Assembly: GCA_029098225.1 (NCBI GenBank)
Contig: JAQXNX010000014.1
Coordinates: forward strand, 62,001-126,000
Source: Spirochaetales bacterium
GTDB lineage: Bacteria > Spirochaetota > Spirochaetia > Treponematales > Treponemataceae
Direction: 5' to 3'
DNA length: 64,000 nucleotides
Notes under the pieces: generated by a model
The model's database searches: none
Told to the model about the DNA's origin: nothing
Seen by the model: only the letters and a program-made list of their open reading frames with translations
Translations under genes and position numbers: made by a program
Shown here: positions 7,704-16,157 of the stretch, one piece after another
Position numbering within the stretch: position 1 is the first letter of the stretch
Layout: every line of letters starts with the position of its first letter

Positions 7704-8795
7704 TTAGCCGCGCTTTGCAAGAAAATCTTCCACAGAACTGTAGGAATTAATCTTTACACCGTGCTCTGCCAGGATTTTCTGAATTGTGATTTCAAGCAGG
7801 TTTGCCCTTTCTGCCAGCAACGAAAGATTTTTCTTGTCAAAAGAATCAAGAAGATTAAACTCCTGGACTTTGTATTCCTGTGCGATGTACAAAAATTCCT
7901 CCTGCAGATAGCAGGCGTCTGTGTAGGCTTTTTCGACCATGTTATTCTGGCAGAAATAGCGAAGCCGCCGCCAGGTAAGACTAAGCTCCTGATACCAGTC
8001 TGCAAGTCCCTGATAATCAACTTTCGACTCATCTTTTTTTGAAGAGCCGTCGGCGGAATCCCCAGCCGGCGATACCTCAGGCTTGTGTTCCAGAATAAAG
8101 CTTCGTGTTGATTTTAGAAGAGCAAAAACTGTTTTCTGCAGAACTTCTACATCATCAGTTTCCAAAAGCTTTTGCGCATTTGTAAAAAAGTCTTGTGGCA
8201 CAGTCTTCATTTCCGGGCAGGAATAAATCCGGCTTTTTTCATCTTTGTTGTAAGCCTGACTTTCGCTGTAAATGGCACTTTCTGTATAAGTGTGATTCAA
8301 ATAGGCAAGAGCCCTTGAAAGCCACTCATGAATACAGTCTGCTTCCGAACGGACGCGGTAAAGCTTTTCTTCAAAAATCATGGAACGGTAGATTTCCAAA
8401 GCCTTGTCCATACATTCAAGTGCCTTTCCATAAACAAAAATGTCGTTACAAAGATTTTCCTGCAGGCGTTTTCTGCATTCTTCAAAGCGTTTTGTATCAG
8501 CCTCGCTTCTGGAATAGAGGATTGTCGCATTATCAAGGACAATTGGCATATCATTCAGATTTACGGAATTCTCAAGACGTTCCCAGGAGCGCGGATACAA
8601 ATCGTGCCCAACTCCATCAATTATAAAGGTTTCTGAAAGCTCATTCCCTCGTTCCGTTGCCGGCACAAAGTAATCAAAAATTTCTCCGTGCTCGTCGCCA
8701 TCTGTAGAATGACCTTTTATTCCAATCAAAAGCGCCACATCATCTTTATATTCTTTTTCAATTTTATCGATTACCCATTTTGTAAGTGGATGCAT
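7704..8795 (-). CDS. Nucleotidyltransferase-like protein with helical C-terminal region
   Basis: A 363-residue protein. The N-terminal ~110 residues (DVALLIGIKGHSTDGDEHGE, FDYFVPATERG, DLYPRSWERLE, then TILYSRSEADTKRFEE) resemble a family of nucleotidyltransferase-fold proteins of Firmicutes and spirochaetes. The classical GS...D-x-D core is not intact, so catalysis is doubtful. The rest is long and helical (HEPN-like in look). A stretch rich in S, D, G and K at about 245-262 is a flexible linker. AGGAG precedes the ATG. The next gene (CD3324 regulator) follows within 13 nt. Function unknown. Confidence 0.6.
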   Translation of the reverse strand: MHPLTKWVIDKIEKEYKDDVALLIGIKGHSTDGDEHGEIFDYFVPATERGNELSETFIIDGVGHDLYPRSWERLENSVNLNDMPIVLDNATILYSRSEADTKRFEECRKRLQENLCNDIFVYGKALECMDKALEIYRSMIFEEKLYRVRSEADCIHEWLSRALAYLNHTYTESAIYSESQAYNKDEKSRIYSCPEMKTVPQDFFTNAQKLLETDDVEVLQKTVFALLKSTRSFILEHKPEVSPAGDSADGSSKKDESKVDYQGLADWYQELSLTWRRLRYFCQNNMVEKAYTDACYLQEEFLYIAQEYKVQEFNLLDSFDKKNLSLLAERANLLEITIQKILAEHGVKINSYSSVEDFLAKRG

Positions 8796-8982
8796 TTTTT
8801 TCTCCTGTATAAGACCACCCGGCAGTCGGTCGGTGTTGTATTGAAATTACTGTCACTACCGGTCGTGCTATGGTTTTATAGTAACATGGGAAGATATGGA
8901 ATAAAAGTGTTAAAAATAGTTTAAAATGATTTTGCGCCGCAGTTAATGTCTGACAGGGATTTTACAGAGATTGCCTGCGCGC

Positions 8983-9987
8983 TTAATAATATTCCTTTCG
9001 GATTTTCCGCATTCTTGACCAGACGTTATCGCCATAATTACTGAGTAAGACAGATATCATCCCGTTATTCGGATTGTATTCAGAGATTGCACTGACACCA
9101 GGATCAATTCCCTGCATATACACATAGTCTTTGCTGTCCGGATTATCGATAATCCAGATTCCGTAGCCGTAATATCCTTCTTCGGGATCTTTTCCGTCCC
9201 CGCTTTGTTTTGAAAACATCTTTTCTACCATATCTTGCGAAAGAAGCTTATGTTCCAGAAGCCCCTTCCAAAAATTCAAGATATCCCCTGCGGTGACATA
9301 AGCCCCACCGTCCCCAGTTCCTTTTGCCGCCACTGAATAAATATTTGTACGGTAATTTTCATTATCAGAAGCGTACAGATAACCATACGCACATCTGGCA
9401 GGAAGACTATCAAACTCGAAATATCCGGTAGATTTCATTCCACAGACATCGAAAACATTTTTCTGCAGGTATACATCAAAATCCATTCTGCTAATCTTTT
9501 CGATTATCATCGCAAGAAGTACAAAGCCCGTATTGTTGTACTGGAACTTTTCGCCTTTCGAATACAGCATGGGCTTCTCCCTTGAAATAAGGAACAAGTC
9601 TTCGTTTTTCCTGATTTTATAATTCGGATAATTTGCCCAAAGTTCTTCTGTATCATCTTCCGTCTCGTCATCATAATCCGGCACTCCGGACGTATGAGTA
9701 AGAAGCTGCTCTACTGTTACATCCGGGTCGATGTTCTTTAAATCAAGTGTGAGGATGCTACCTAAAGTGTCATCGAATTTCAGAAGCCCGCGCTCAATAA
9801 GTTGAAGTATTCCGACAGCAACAAAGGTTTTGCTCATTGAAGCACAGGCAAATCGAGTTTCAAGGGTATTTGGACGTTCCCCCGCTATGTCAGCCATACC
9901 ACCGGCATATTCGCACAATATTTCACCCTTTTGAACGATGTATACAACGCCCCTGAAATCCTTATCCATTTCAATTTTTCTGCTCAT
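8983..9987 (-). CDS. Serine hydrolase of the beta-lactamase class C / penicillin-binding fold
   Basis: A 334-residue cytosolic-looking serine hydrolase (no signal peptide). The SxxK motif is S50-M-S-K53, the YxN motif is Y150-N-N152, and THTSG at 97-101 is the usual helix region. The third motif normally HxG is degenerate (MQGIDPG near 293-299). The family includes esterases, DD-peptidases and beta-lactamase-like enzymes; the substrate cannot be inferred. It follows the APH-like kinase gene by 9 nt on the same strand, so the two are co-transcribed. Confidence 0.85.
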   Translation of the reverse strand: MSRKIEMDKDFRGVVYIVQKGEILCEYAGGMADIAGERPNTLETRFACASMSKTFVAVGILQLIERGLLKFDDTLGSILTLDLKNIDPDVTVEQLLTHTSGVPDYDDETEDDTEELWANYPNYKIRKNEDLFLISREKPMLYSKGEKFQYNNTGFVLLAMIIEKISRMDFDVYLQKNVFDVCGMKSTGYFEFDSLPARCAYGYLYASDNENYRTNIYSVAAKGTGDGGAYVTAGDILNFWKGLLEHKLLSQDMVEKMFSKQSGDGKDPEEGYYGYGIWIIDNPDSKDYVYMQGIDPGVSAISEYNPNNGMISVLLSNYGDNVWSRMRKIRKEYY

Positions 9988-9996
9988 ATTCTTTTT

Positions 9997-11061
9997 CTAT
10001 CCTATAATTTTATGAATCAGACATTCTGCAGCGTCTTCAATATCTTCGTAGTCCACGTCTTCGCCTTCGCGGACGGCACATTCAAACTCGTCTACGATGT
10101 TTTCGATTAACACCATGTCGATGAAGAGCGGGAGTTTTTCCTGCAGCTCGTCCGGTAGCTCAGTTTCTGTTTTGTAACCCTGTAACTGAAGGTCGAAGCA
10201 TTGCTGCATCAGTTTGAAGCGTTTTCCTGGGTCGGGCTCCTGCCTTGTCCAGCCTTCGTTATGAAGCCAGAGATTTGCAAGGTCGAACATGTACCAACAG
10301 TAAAGGCAGTTGTCAAAGTCGAAAACTGTGATTGCGCCCGTGTCCATGTCGATGTGATAATTTCCGTCGCTGAAATCAAAGTGAACCAGGCCGTAACTTT
10401 GTGTGTCGGTCGGCAGCGTGCGGAAAGCTGCCAGACGTTTTGCAATGGCTGATTTCAGTTCGCTGTATTTGTCCGGAATCAAGCGGCCAAGATATTCCAT
10501 GTTGTATTTATCAAAATAATCCGGGCGGCGGTGAGCAGCAACTGGCTCAAAGTTTTTTGAAAGCGCGTGAATCTTTCCTAGAGTTTTTCCTGTGTTGAAA
10601 AAGTATTCACTAAGCGGCGCTCCATCTCGGTAACGGTAAGCGTTGTCAGCAAGCAACATTCCTCTTGCATATTCAAAAAGCGAGAGGAAAACTGGAGTCG
10701 CAAAAGAATCAATCTTATCGTCAACATCATCTGTTGCAACAGAATCAATCGCGCTGCCATTACCAGCTGCAACCGAATCAGTTCCATCCCCATCAATAAC
10801 TTCAACAAGCTTACCATTCACGCTCGGAACCACATCCGCCACAGACGCCCCATTTTCCGCCAGATAGCGCACAAACTCCGTTTCCGCGCGATAATCATTT
10901 TCCGTTCTGTCCCCAGTCGCAGAAATCCTCAGCACAAACTTTTTCTCGCCACCCTTACTGCAAATAAAAATCCTATTGCGACCGCCCTCGTGGCCTTCAA
11001 GCTCGCGGCAATCAAAATCCTCAAGAGAAAATAATTTTACAGCCTGTCCAAGTATTTTCAA
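9997..11061 (-). CDS. APH/choline-kinase-like phosphotransferase with a low-complexity insert
   Basis: A 354-residue kinase-fold protein. Catalytic loop LVHFDFSDGNYH holds H227, D229 and N234; the metal motif is VFDFDN (D248/D250). Family members phosphorylate small hydroxylated molecules. Start is TTG at 11061 with GAGG 9 nt upstream. Residues 89-122, just after the N-lobe strands, are an odd D/S/V/A/G-rich stretch with repeated DSVA words that the fold does not need; it looks like a recent expansion. Operon with the serine hydrolase that follows. The DNA is visibly more G+C rich than the flanking intergenic DNA. Confidence 0.8.
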   Translation of the reverse strand: MKILGQAVKLFSLEDFDCRELEGHEGGRNRIFICSKGGEKKFVLRISATGDRTENDYRAETEFVRYLAENGASVADVVPSVNGKLVEVIDGDGTDSVAAGNGSAIDSVATDDVDDKIDSFATPVFLSLFEYARGMLLADNAYRYRDGAPLSEYFFNTGKTLGKIHALSKNFEPVAAHRRPDYFDKYNMEYLGRLIPDKYSELKSAIAKRLAAFRTLPTDTQSYGLVHFDFSDGNYHIDMDTGAITVFDFDNCLYCWYMFDLANLWLHNEGWTRQEPDPGKRFKLMQQCFDLQLQGYKTETELPDELQEKLPLFIDMVLIENIVDEFECAVREGEDVDYEDIEDAAECLIHKIIG

Positions 11062-11094
11062 TATTTATTCCTCACAAACCATTAGAGCCAGCTC

Positions 11095-11616
11095 TTATAT
11101 TTCAAAAGTGAAAAAATTCTCAGGGTAACCAGCATTCATCACAACAAAATCATGCTCATATTCAGATAATTTTCCACCCCAGGATTCATAAACCTTTCTG
11201 GCCCGTGTGTTGTCTTTTAATACGCCTATGACATACTTATCAGCATTTTTTGATTTTGCCCATTCAACAAAAATGTCTCTTAGTTTTGTACCGATTCCTT
11301 TTCCCTGATATTCTGGATATACATAAAGTGCTGTCAAATCGGCGTAGTCATTTTTGAAATGTTCATAATCTGAATCGAGTGTTCCAAACATCAGTCCAAC
11401 TATTTTCCCTTCGCACTCAGCTACATAGGCAATCTTTCTTTCACCAATGAATTTTTCTTCTGTGAAGTTGCGGGCCCTTTCTTCTCTGGCATAATCGCGG
11501 CCATCAAATACTTCTTTTGGAAAAATGTGACTGTATGTAACCCGCCAGACTTCATCTAAAAGAGTATACCATTCATATCCGTCTTCTTTTCTAACTTGTC
11601 TATATTCAATTTGCAC
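11095..11616 (-). CDS. GNAT-family N-acetyltransferase
   Basis: A 173-residue single GNAT domain. Motif A is LTALYVYPEYQGKGIGTKLRD; the C-terminal part NADKYVIGVLKDNTRARKVYESWGG is the usual motif B. I use the GTG at 11616 (GTG-CAA-ATT), which has GGAGA about 10 nt before it. It is the promoter-proximal gene of a minus-strand run with the APH-like kinase and serine hydrolase (33-nt gap). The large non-coding region with array A lies directly upstream. Confidence 0.85.
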   Translation of the reverse strand: MQIEYRQVRKEDGYEWYTLLDEVWRVTYSHIFPKEVFDGRDYAREERARNFTEEKFIGERKIAYVAECEGKIVGLMFGTLDSDYEHFKNDYADLTALYVYPEYQGKGIGTKLRDIFVEWAKSKNADKYVIGVLKDNTRARKVYESWGGKLSEYEHDFVVMNAGYPENFFTFEI

Positions 11617-11705
11617 CTTGTTTAATCTCCACTTTTTTTCTTTATGATTTTTCTGATAACGAAGGCTGGTAATATAAGCATAAAGGGTAATTTGTTTATT
11701 TTCAA

Positions 11706-11744
11706 TTGTAATTGTTTGAACTGTAGAACATATAATGGGGGGGG
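11706..11744 (+). promoter_or_regulatory. Candidate promoter followed by an eight-G tract, reading into array A
   Basis: TTGTAA (11706-11711), 19-nt spacer, TATAAT (11731-11736), then eight consecutive G (11737-11744) at the expected transcription start, followed by AGG. A transcript would run rightwards through all five units of array A. The spacer is 2 nt longer than optimal. G-tracts at promoters are known phase-variation elements in Treponema, but here it is only a pattern match. Confidence 0.4.
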
Positions 11745-11833
11745 AGGTGTGGAATCTGATGTAAAACGAGGTTTTAGACAGGGATATTTCTGATATTGCA
11801 AGGGTTGCGAAAGCTTTGGGTGGTGGTTTTGTG

Positions 11834-12206
11834 GAAATGTCATATAAAATGGCTGTATTGGTGAAATTATATGATATTTCAACTAGAACAATCCATTTTT
11901 ACTGAAGAAAAGTCATATAAATTTGTAATTCTGCTTAAATTATATGACAAAGATTTGCGATAGGGACCATTTTTTCAAGCTCGAGAGCTGATTTTAACAA
12001 GTTTTGAAGGTGAAATGTCATATAATTTGGTGAATTTGGTGTAATTATATGACATTTGAATCAAAAACGTCTGTATTGTTAGTACAACTGTCATATAATT
12101 CTGAGAATTTTATTAAATTATATGACAATTTAAATAAAACCGCAGCTTTCACCAGAAGAAAAATCATATAATTTACCAATTTCATTAAAAAAAATATGAC
12201 TTTTTG
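11834..12206. repeat. Array A: five regularly spaced inverted-repeat units (arms TGTCATATAA / TTATATGACA)
   Basis: Units (left arm / right arm): 11838-11847 / 11867-11876; 11911-11920 / 11940-11949; 12016-12025 / 12045-12054; 12089-12098 / 12118-12127; 12162-12171 / 12192-12201. The centre is 19 nt in four units and 20 nt in the last. Spacers between units are 34, 66, 34 and 34 nt, so three of four unit starts are exactly 73 nt apart. Some units extend the stem inward (ATAATT/AATTAT) or outward (AAATG/CATTT). The last right arm runs into TTTTT. No gene lies in 11617-12306. The array separates two divergent GNAT genes. Confidence 0.9.
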
Positions 12207-12306
12207 CTGAAACTAAGCCAAAATCCAAGATTCTCCGGTAAATTTTATGGTAAACTAAATATAAGGCAAAACTAAACAGTTTTCCAAAACAGAAGGTGAT
12301 ATACCA

Positions 12307-12708
12307 ATGAATTACAATCCATCACAAGAAGAAATCAATTTTGTAAATCATGCTCTGGAAGAATTCAACAATACTGCAGTTGGGCCAGATAATCATGAAC
12401 TTTTGAATATTGTGGAATATGACAGCAAAGGCAATGTGATTGCAGGTATTCTTGGTGGAACTTACTGGGGCTGGATGCATCTGGATATTCTCTGGGTTGA
12501 TGAGAAATATCGTAAATCAGGAATCGGATCCAGATTATTGAAGGCGGCAGAAGAGGAAGCTGTTCGCAGAGGATGTCATTCAGTGCACGTTGATACAATG
12601 AGCTGGCAGGCACCTGATTTTTATAAGAAGTATGGTTACAGAATTATTGGTGAACTTGAAAACATTCCTGAGGGAAATAAGAAGTATCATCTGGTGAAAG
12701 ACTTGTGA
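12307..12708 (+). CDS. GNAT-family N-acetyltransferase
   Basis: A 133-residue GNAT protein: strand LLNIVEYDSKGNVIAGILGG, then motif A MHLDILWVDEKYRKSGIGSRLLKAAEEEA and the end SVHVDTMSWQAPDFYKKYGYRIIGEL. This layout is common for small GNATs similar to histone acetyltransferase HPA2-like proteins. AGAAGGTGAT lies before the ATG. The gene begins ~105 nt after the last unit of array A and is followed 67 nt later by an APH-like kinase gene on the same strand, so an operon is likely. The intergenic words AACAGAAGG(T/C)GATA occur before and after this gene. Confidence 0.85.
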   Translation: MNYNPSQEEINFVNHALEEFNNTAVGPDNHELLNIVEYDSKGNVIAGILGGTYWGWMHLDILWVDEKYRKSGIGSRLLKAAEEEAVRRGCHSVHVDTMSWQAPDFYKKYGYRIIGELENIPEGNKKYHLVKDL

Positions 12709-12775
12709 TAACAAGGATTTTGAATATAAATCCTTTTGAAAACAGAAGGCGATAAAAAAATAGAGGAGAACAAAA

Positions 12776-13486
12776 ATGACATTCGATGGCACTCAAAAAA
12801 TAATTGGCAAAGGCGCACAGGCTGAAGTTTTTTTATACCATGGATTTGCTTATAAGGTTTATAAAGAATCATATCCTGCTGAATGGATTGCTTTTGAAAA
12901 AAAACAGCAGCAGGCTGTAAATAAGACGGGCCTTTGTTCTGTAAAATATTACGACACAGATAATTCCCATATAATTAAGATGGATCTGGTAGAAGGAGAT
13001 CAGCTGGAAAAATCCGTTTCTAAAGCTCCAGAGCAGGCCTTTGCATTACTTGCTCGAGCTTTTCGTTTTGTGCACCAGGCTGATGCCGGCAATACTACTA
13101 TTCCACCGCTAGCTTCTACTGCAGGCCTCATGCTTACAGACGAAGAAAAATCCGAGGTGCTTCCTGTAATCGAACGACTCTCCCAAAAGTACAAAAGTTG
13201 TATCTGCCATCTTGATATGCATTTTCTGAACATTATGATTCCGTCAGATGCAGAGCTGCTTGCAGATAAAATCAATTACACAATTATCGACTGGATGAAT
13301 GCCCGTCTTGCACCACCCGTTTTTGATTACGCACGCACCTATGTGATTTTCAATGAGTTTGCAAAAGAAGCTGTAGATTTTTATAAAGCCGCCGTCTGGC
13401 CGGATATACAGGCCCTTGGTATTTCAGAAGAAGATTTTTTTGATGCGGTAAAAGTCTGCACTGTTTTGAGAAGTAAGGAAAAGTAA
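12776..13486 (+). CDS. APH/protein-kinase-like phosphotransferase
   Basis: A 236-residue kinase-fold protein. The N-lobe has IIGKGAQAEVFLYHGFAYKVYK (glycine-rich loop and lysine); the catalytic loop is CICHLDMHFLNIMI (H, D and N of the HxDxxxxN motif), and the metal motif is TIIDWMNARL. This matches the small aminoglycoside-phosphotransferase-like proteins of Firmicutes and spirochaetes. GAGGAGAAC lies before the ATG. It is downstream of a GNAT gene and convergent with the P-loop/APH fusion gene. Substrate unknown. Confidence 0.8.
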   Translation: MTFDGTQKIIGKGAQAEVFLYHGFAYKVYKESYPAEWIAFEKKQQQAVNKTGLCSVKYYDTDNSHIIKMDLVEGDQLEKSVSKAPEQAFALLARAFRFVHQADAGNTTIPPLASTAGLMLTDEEKSEVLPVIERLSQKYKSCICHLDMHFLNIMIPSDAELLADKINYTIIDWMNARLAPPVFDYARTYVIFNEFAKEAVDFYKAAVWPDIQALGISEEDFFDAVKVCTVLRSKEK

Positions 13487-13544
13487 AAATCATTGCGAAA
13501 ACGGAAGCTGATGCAAACTGTAGAGTGCAGAGTCTTCACTTACT

Positions 13545-14849
13545 TCAAAATAACTCATCCAGCAAAATCCAGTACCTGATTTTTTCCCAGTCGGGTTCAA
13601 TGCCAAGGGCGCTAAAAAGTGAGTCGGGATTAAAATCGGGATAGACCTTGCCGCCGAAGGTGCCGTCGAAGTTGTGTTTGAGGCTTCGGTAGCAGAGGGC
13701 TATGTCTTTCCATTTGTCGCCGATGGCTGTGTCGCCGCAATCTATAAAGCCGCTGACTTTACCGTCTTTTAGTAAAACATTTGGCAGACAGAAGTCTCCG
13801 TGGGAAAGGACGGGTTCGTATTCGGGTTTGTTTTCTTCCAGCCATTTGAGCAGGGCCGCGGGATTTTCAAAACCGTTTTCGCCAAAGGTATCCGGCTCGG
13901 CGTCGTCTATGTCTACGAGGTTATTTTCTACACGGTATCTTGCAGCACGCAGCTCGGTATCAAAGTCCCGGCTTTTAGGACAGCCGGAGATGTCTATAGC
14001 CCAGAGCATTTTGAAAGCCTGGGCCAGCAAAGGAAGCAGCTCACCCGGATGTTCCATGTAATATTCAGAGCAGGACATTTCACCCGGAATTCTGGTCATC
14101 AAAAGATACTGATAATCACCCTTCTTTTCGAAAACCAGAACCTCCGGAATGGGAAGCTTTCCCTTAAGCCAGTTGAGCACTTCCACGATTGACTCTTCGT
14201 TGTGCAGGCGGCTGTCCAAAATTTTTAAAACGCAATCATCAAATATCAAAATGCTTGAGCCAGATTTTCCTATGTCGTCGATTGTATATTTTTTCCCGGC
14301 AATCATTTTTTTGATTTTGTCCGGAATCAGAAGGAGGGCTTTTTCAACTACCGATTGATAGTCTGAATCAATGAGGTCAAGCAATTCCCCGGCGGCTTCA
14401 AAGCCCCGGATGATGCGCTTGTTTTCCGCCTTTATCCAATCTGCCGTACAATCGCTGTCATCAAGTCGGGCTTCAATATCCGAGGCGTGCTCCTTTATTT
14501 CAGTAAAGTGCGCGTCGATATAAGCATCCGTCATGGCAAGGCAGATAAAGTTTATGTCCCGCAGATATTCCTGGTCAAAATCCTTTCGCCAGTCAAAGGG
14601 AACATAACAGCCTTCAACGATGAGATTCTGCTTATTCTCGATGGCAGTTTTAATCATCTCGCGGACTATTGGCCAGAGGTAAGTTGTCAGCTGGTCATCA
14701 TCCTCTGGCGTAAGCTTTGTTTGCCCGCTCCTGATGAGCCCCATTTTAAGATGATCTATTGAAAGATAAGGAAACTTGTATTTTTCGAGCATGCGCTGGG
14801 CGAGTAAAGTTTTTCCTGTGTGGGATGCGCCTGTGATTATTATTATCAT
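13545..14849 (-). CDS. P-loop kinase fused to an APH(3')-type aminoglycoside phosphotransferase domain
   Basis: A 434-residue two-domain protein. Residues 1-175 are a P-loop nucleotide/small-molecule kinase-like domain with Walker A GASHTGKT at 7-14 and the start MIIIITGASHTGKTLLAQRM. Residues ~185-434 are APH(3')-like: LSHGDFCLPNVLLKDGKVSG with H350, D352 and N357, then FIDCGDTAIGDKWKDIAL with D370, which is the very conserved end of APH(3') enzymes. It could phosphorylate aminoglycosides or a related metabolite with two kinase centres. No Shine-Dalgarno sequence stands out. Convergent with the previous gene; next on the strand upstream is the MBL gene's 3' end. Confidence 0.85.
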   Translation of the reverse strand: MIIIITGASHTGKTLLAQRMLEKYKFPYLSIDHLKMGLIRSGQTKLTPEDDDQLTTYLWPIVREMIKTAIENKQNLIVEGCYVPFDWRKDFDQEYLRDINFICLAMTDAYIDAHFTEIKEHASDIEARLDDSDCTADWIKAENKRIIRGFEAAGELLDLIDSDYQSVVEKALLLIPDKIKKMIAGKKYTIDDIGKSGSSILIFDDCVLKILDSRLHNEESIVEVLNWLKGKLPIPEVLVFEKKGDYQYLLMTRIPGEMSCSEYYMEHPGELLPLLAQAFKMLWAIDISGCPKSRDFDTELRAARYRVENNLVDIDDAEPDTFGENGFENPAALLKWLEENKPEYEPVLSHGDFCLPNVLLKDGKVSGFIDCGDTAIGDKWKDIALCYRSLKHNFDGTFGGKVYPDFNPDSLFSALGIEPDWEKIRYWILLDELF

Positions 14850-14893
14850 TGTTGATTCTCCATGATTGTTCTTTGGAATGAAATTGTTCTGTT

Positions 14894-15577
14894 TTAAATT
14901 CCGCTCAGTAAATCATTCAGGGTGTCATCAGTTTCTACCGGCACCCAGTGACCTTCCATGCAGGTTTGAGAATTAAGATTGCGAATTGTATCGGCGAGCT
15001 TTTTGCACAAAGCAGGATCTTTTTTTCCGATAGTAAAATCCTTGCAGGTGGCGTCTCCCAGGAATAAGGTCTTGTCGTTTTCTATGTAGACGAGAGTTGA
15101 ATCATCTGTATGAGGGGCTTCGGAGTGAATTACTTTTACTGTGCAGCCCCCAAGGTCTAAGGCAAGCTCGCCGGTGTAAACAATGTCTGCCAGCTTGACT
15201 ATGACTTCCTTGTTATTCTTATATTCTTGCCTGATGCTTTCATGCAGGGCAAAGAATTCTGCGGGGCCATTTTTTTCGATTTTGTTTTTCCACTCTGCAA
15301 GGTGGCTGTTTGTTTTTTCATTTGCGATAGACAGTCCACTTGCAGCGTGCATCCCAAAGGTGTGATCCCAGTGCCAGTGAGTAAGAACGGTGAGGCAGGG
15401 TAGAGGAAGATTTTCTTTTTCGAGAAGAGCGTAAAACTCTTTTGTGTGAGCTGCAGAATGACCCGCATCAATTGCAAGGCTCCAGTTTTTTCCTTTTACA
15501 TAGCCAAGGTTTGGGCGGTCGCGCTCCTGTTCAAATGGCATGTACCAGATGTGTTGGCTTAGTTTTTTTAATTCCAT
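14894..15577 (-). CDS. MBL-fold metallohydrolase
   Basis: A 227-residue metallo-beta-lactamase-fold hydrolase. The metal motif is LTHWHWDHTFG (HxHxDH); further ligands are in VIHSEAPHTDDS, LFLGDATCKD (the bridging Asp region) and MEGHWVP (last His). I use the ATG at 15577 because GAGGAAAG lies just before it; the upstream in-frame ATG at 15592 overlaps the preceding stop codon. It follows the GNAT gene by a few nt and is therefore co-transcribed. The substrate is not evident; family members hydrolyse thioesters, lactones, phosphoesters or beta-lactams. Confidence 0.85.
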   Translation of the reverse strand: MELKKLSQHIWYMPFEQERDRPNLGYVKGKNWSLAIDAGHSAAHTKEFYALLEKENLPLPCLTVLTHWHWDHTFGMHAASGLSIANEKTNSHLAEWKNKIEKNGPAEFFALHESIRQEYKNNKEVIVKLADIVYTGELALDLGGCTVKVIHSEAPHTDDSTLVYIENDKTLFLGDATCKDFTIGKKDPALCKKLADTIRNLNSQTCMEGHWVPVETDDTLNDLLSGI

Positions 15578-15591
15578 TTTAACTTTCCTCA

Positions 15592-16038
15592 TTATATCGT
15601 CTTCGCAAAAGCTACATTTGTCTCACATTCCACAAAACCATTTTTCTTATAGAACTCATAGGCCGGAACATTTGAATCTGTCAAAAGAAAAATCTGCTTG
15701 AGACCAAGAGCCTTTATTGCCTTTTCAATTTCCTTGACGAAAAAAGTGCCGGCCCCAGTACCCTGCCTTTCTGTTTTTACGCAAAGCTCGTTGATAATAT
15801 ATTCAGTACCGCTGTACCAGTGTTTGATATAGCCAAGGGAAATTCCAATCAGCTCTCCGACTTCATCATACAAGCCATAGGTAAGTGAGTAGCCTTGTCC
15901 AATCAAATCGCAGATGTAAAGGTCCAGCTGCTTTGTGTCAGACCAGTCATCATACCAGGGCGCCTTTGTAAAAACTCCGGTGAAAACTTTTTTTATTTCT
16001 TCTTTATTTTCTATGCTCAATCTTTTTAGCCTGTACAT
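15592..16038 (-). CDS. GNAT-family N-acetyltransferase
   Basis: A 148-residue GNAT domain: FTKAPWYDDWSDTKQLDLYI near the start, then YIINELCVKTERQGTGAGTFFVKEIEKAI (motif A) and IFLLTDSNVPAYEFYKKNGF. The FxxAPWND/YDDW start is shared with some AAC(6')-like aminoglycoside acetyltransferases and relatives, so antibiotic or polyamine acetylation is possible. AAGGA lies 6 nt before the ATG. The stop codon TAA touches the region that holds the ribosome binding site of the MBL gene. Confidence 0.82.
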   Translation of the reverse strand: MYRLKRLSIENKEEIKKVFTGVFTKAPWYDDWSDTKQLDLYICDLIGQGYSLTYGLYDEVGELIGISLGYIKHWYSGTEYIINELCVKTERQGTGAGTFFVKEIEKAIKALGLKQIFLLTDSNVPAYEFYKKNGFVECETNVAFAKTI

Positions 16039-16157
16039 AATTTTTCCTTATACCCTTTTGCTGATTTTAATAATATCATTTATATGACTGATTTTCTTCA
16101 TCCAGTGCGTGAAATGTCTTAATTCGTACATGAAATGCAAGGGAAGAAAATGATTTT

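Noticed and set aside
11622-11882. Minus-strand open frame of 86 codons in the array A region
   Set aside because: No ribosome binding site, low-complexity composition, includes the G-tract and part of array A unit 1; better explained as non-coding.
11834-12206. Array A as a CRISPR array
   Set aside because: Repeats are only 10 bp, alternate in direction and have two spacer classes (19 and 34 nt); no cas genes in the window.
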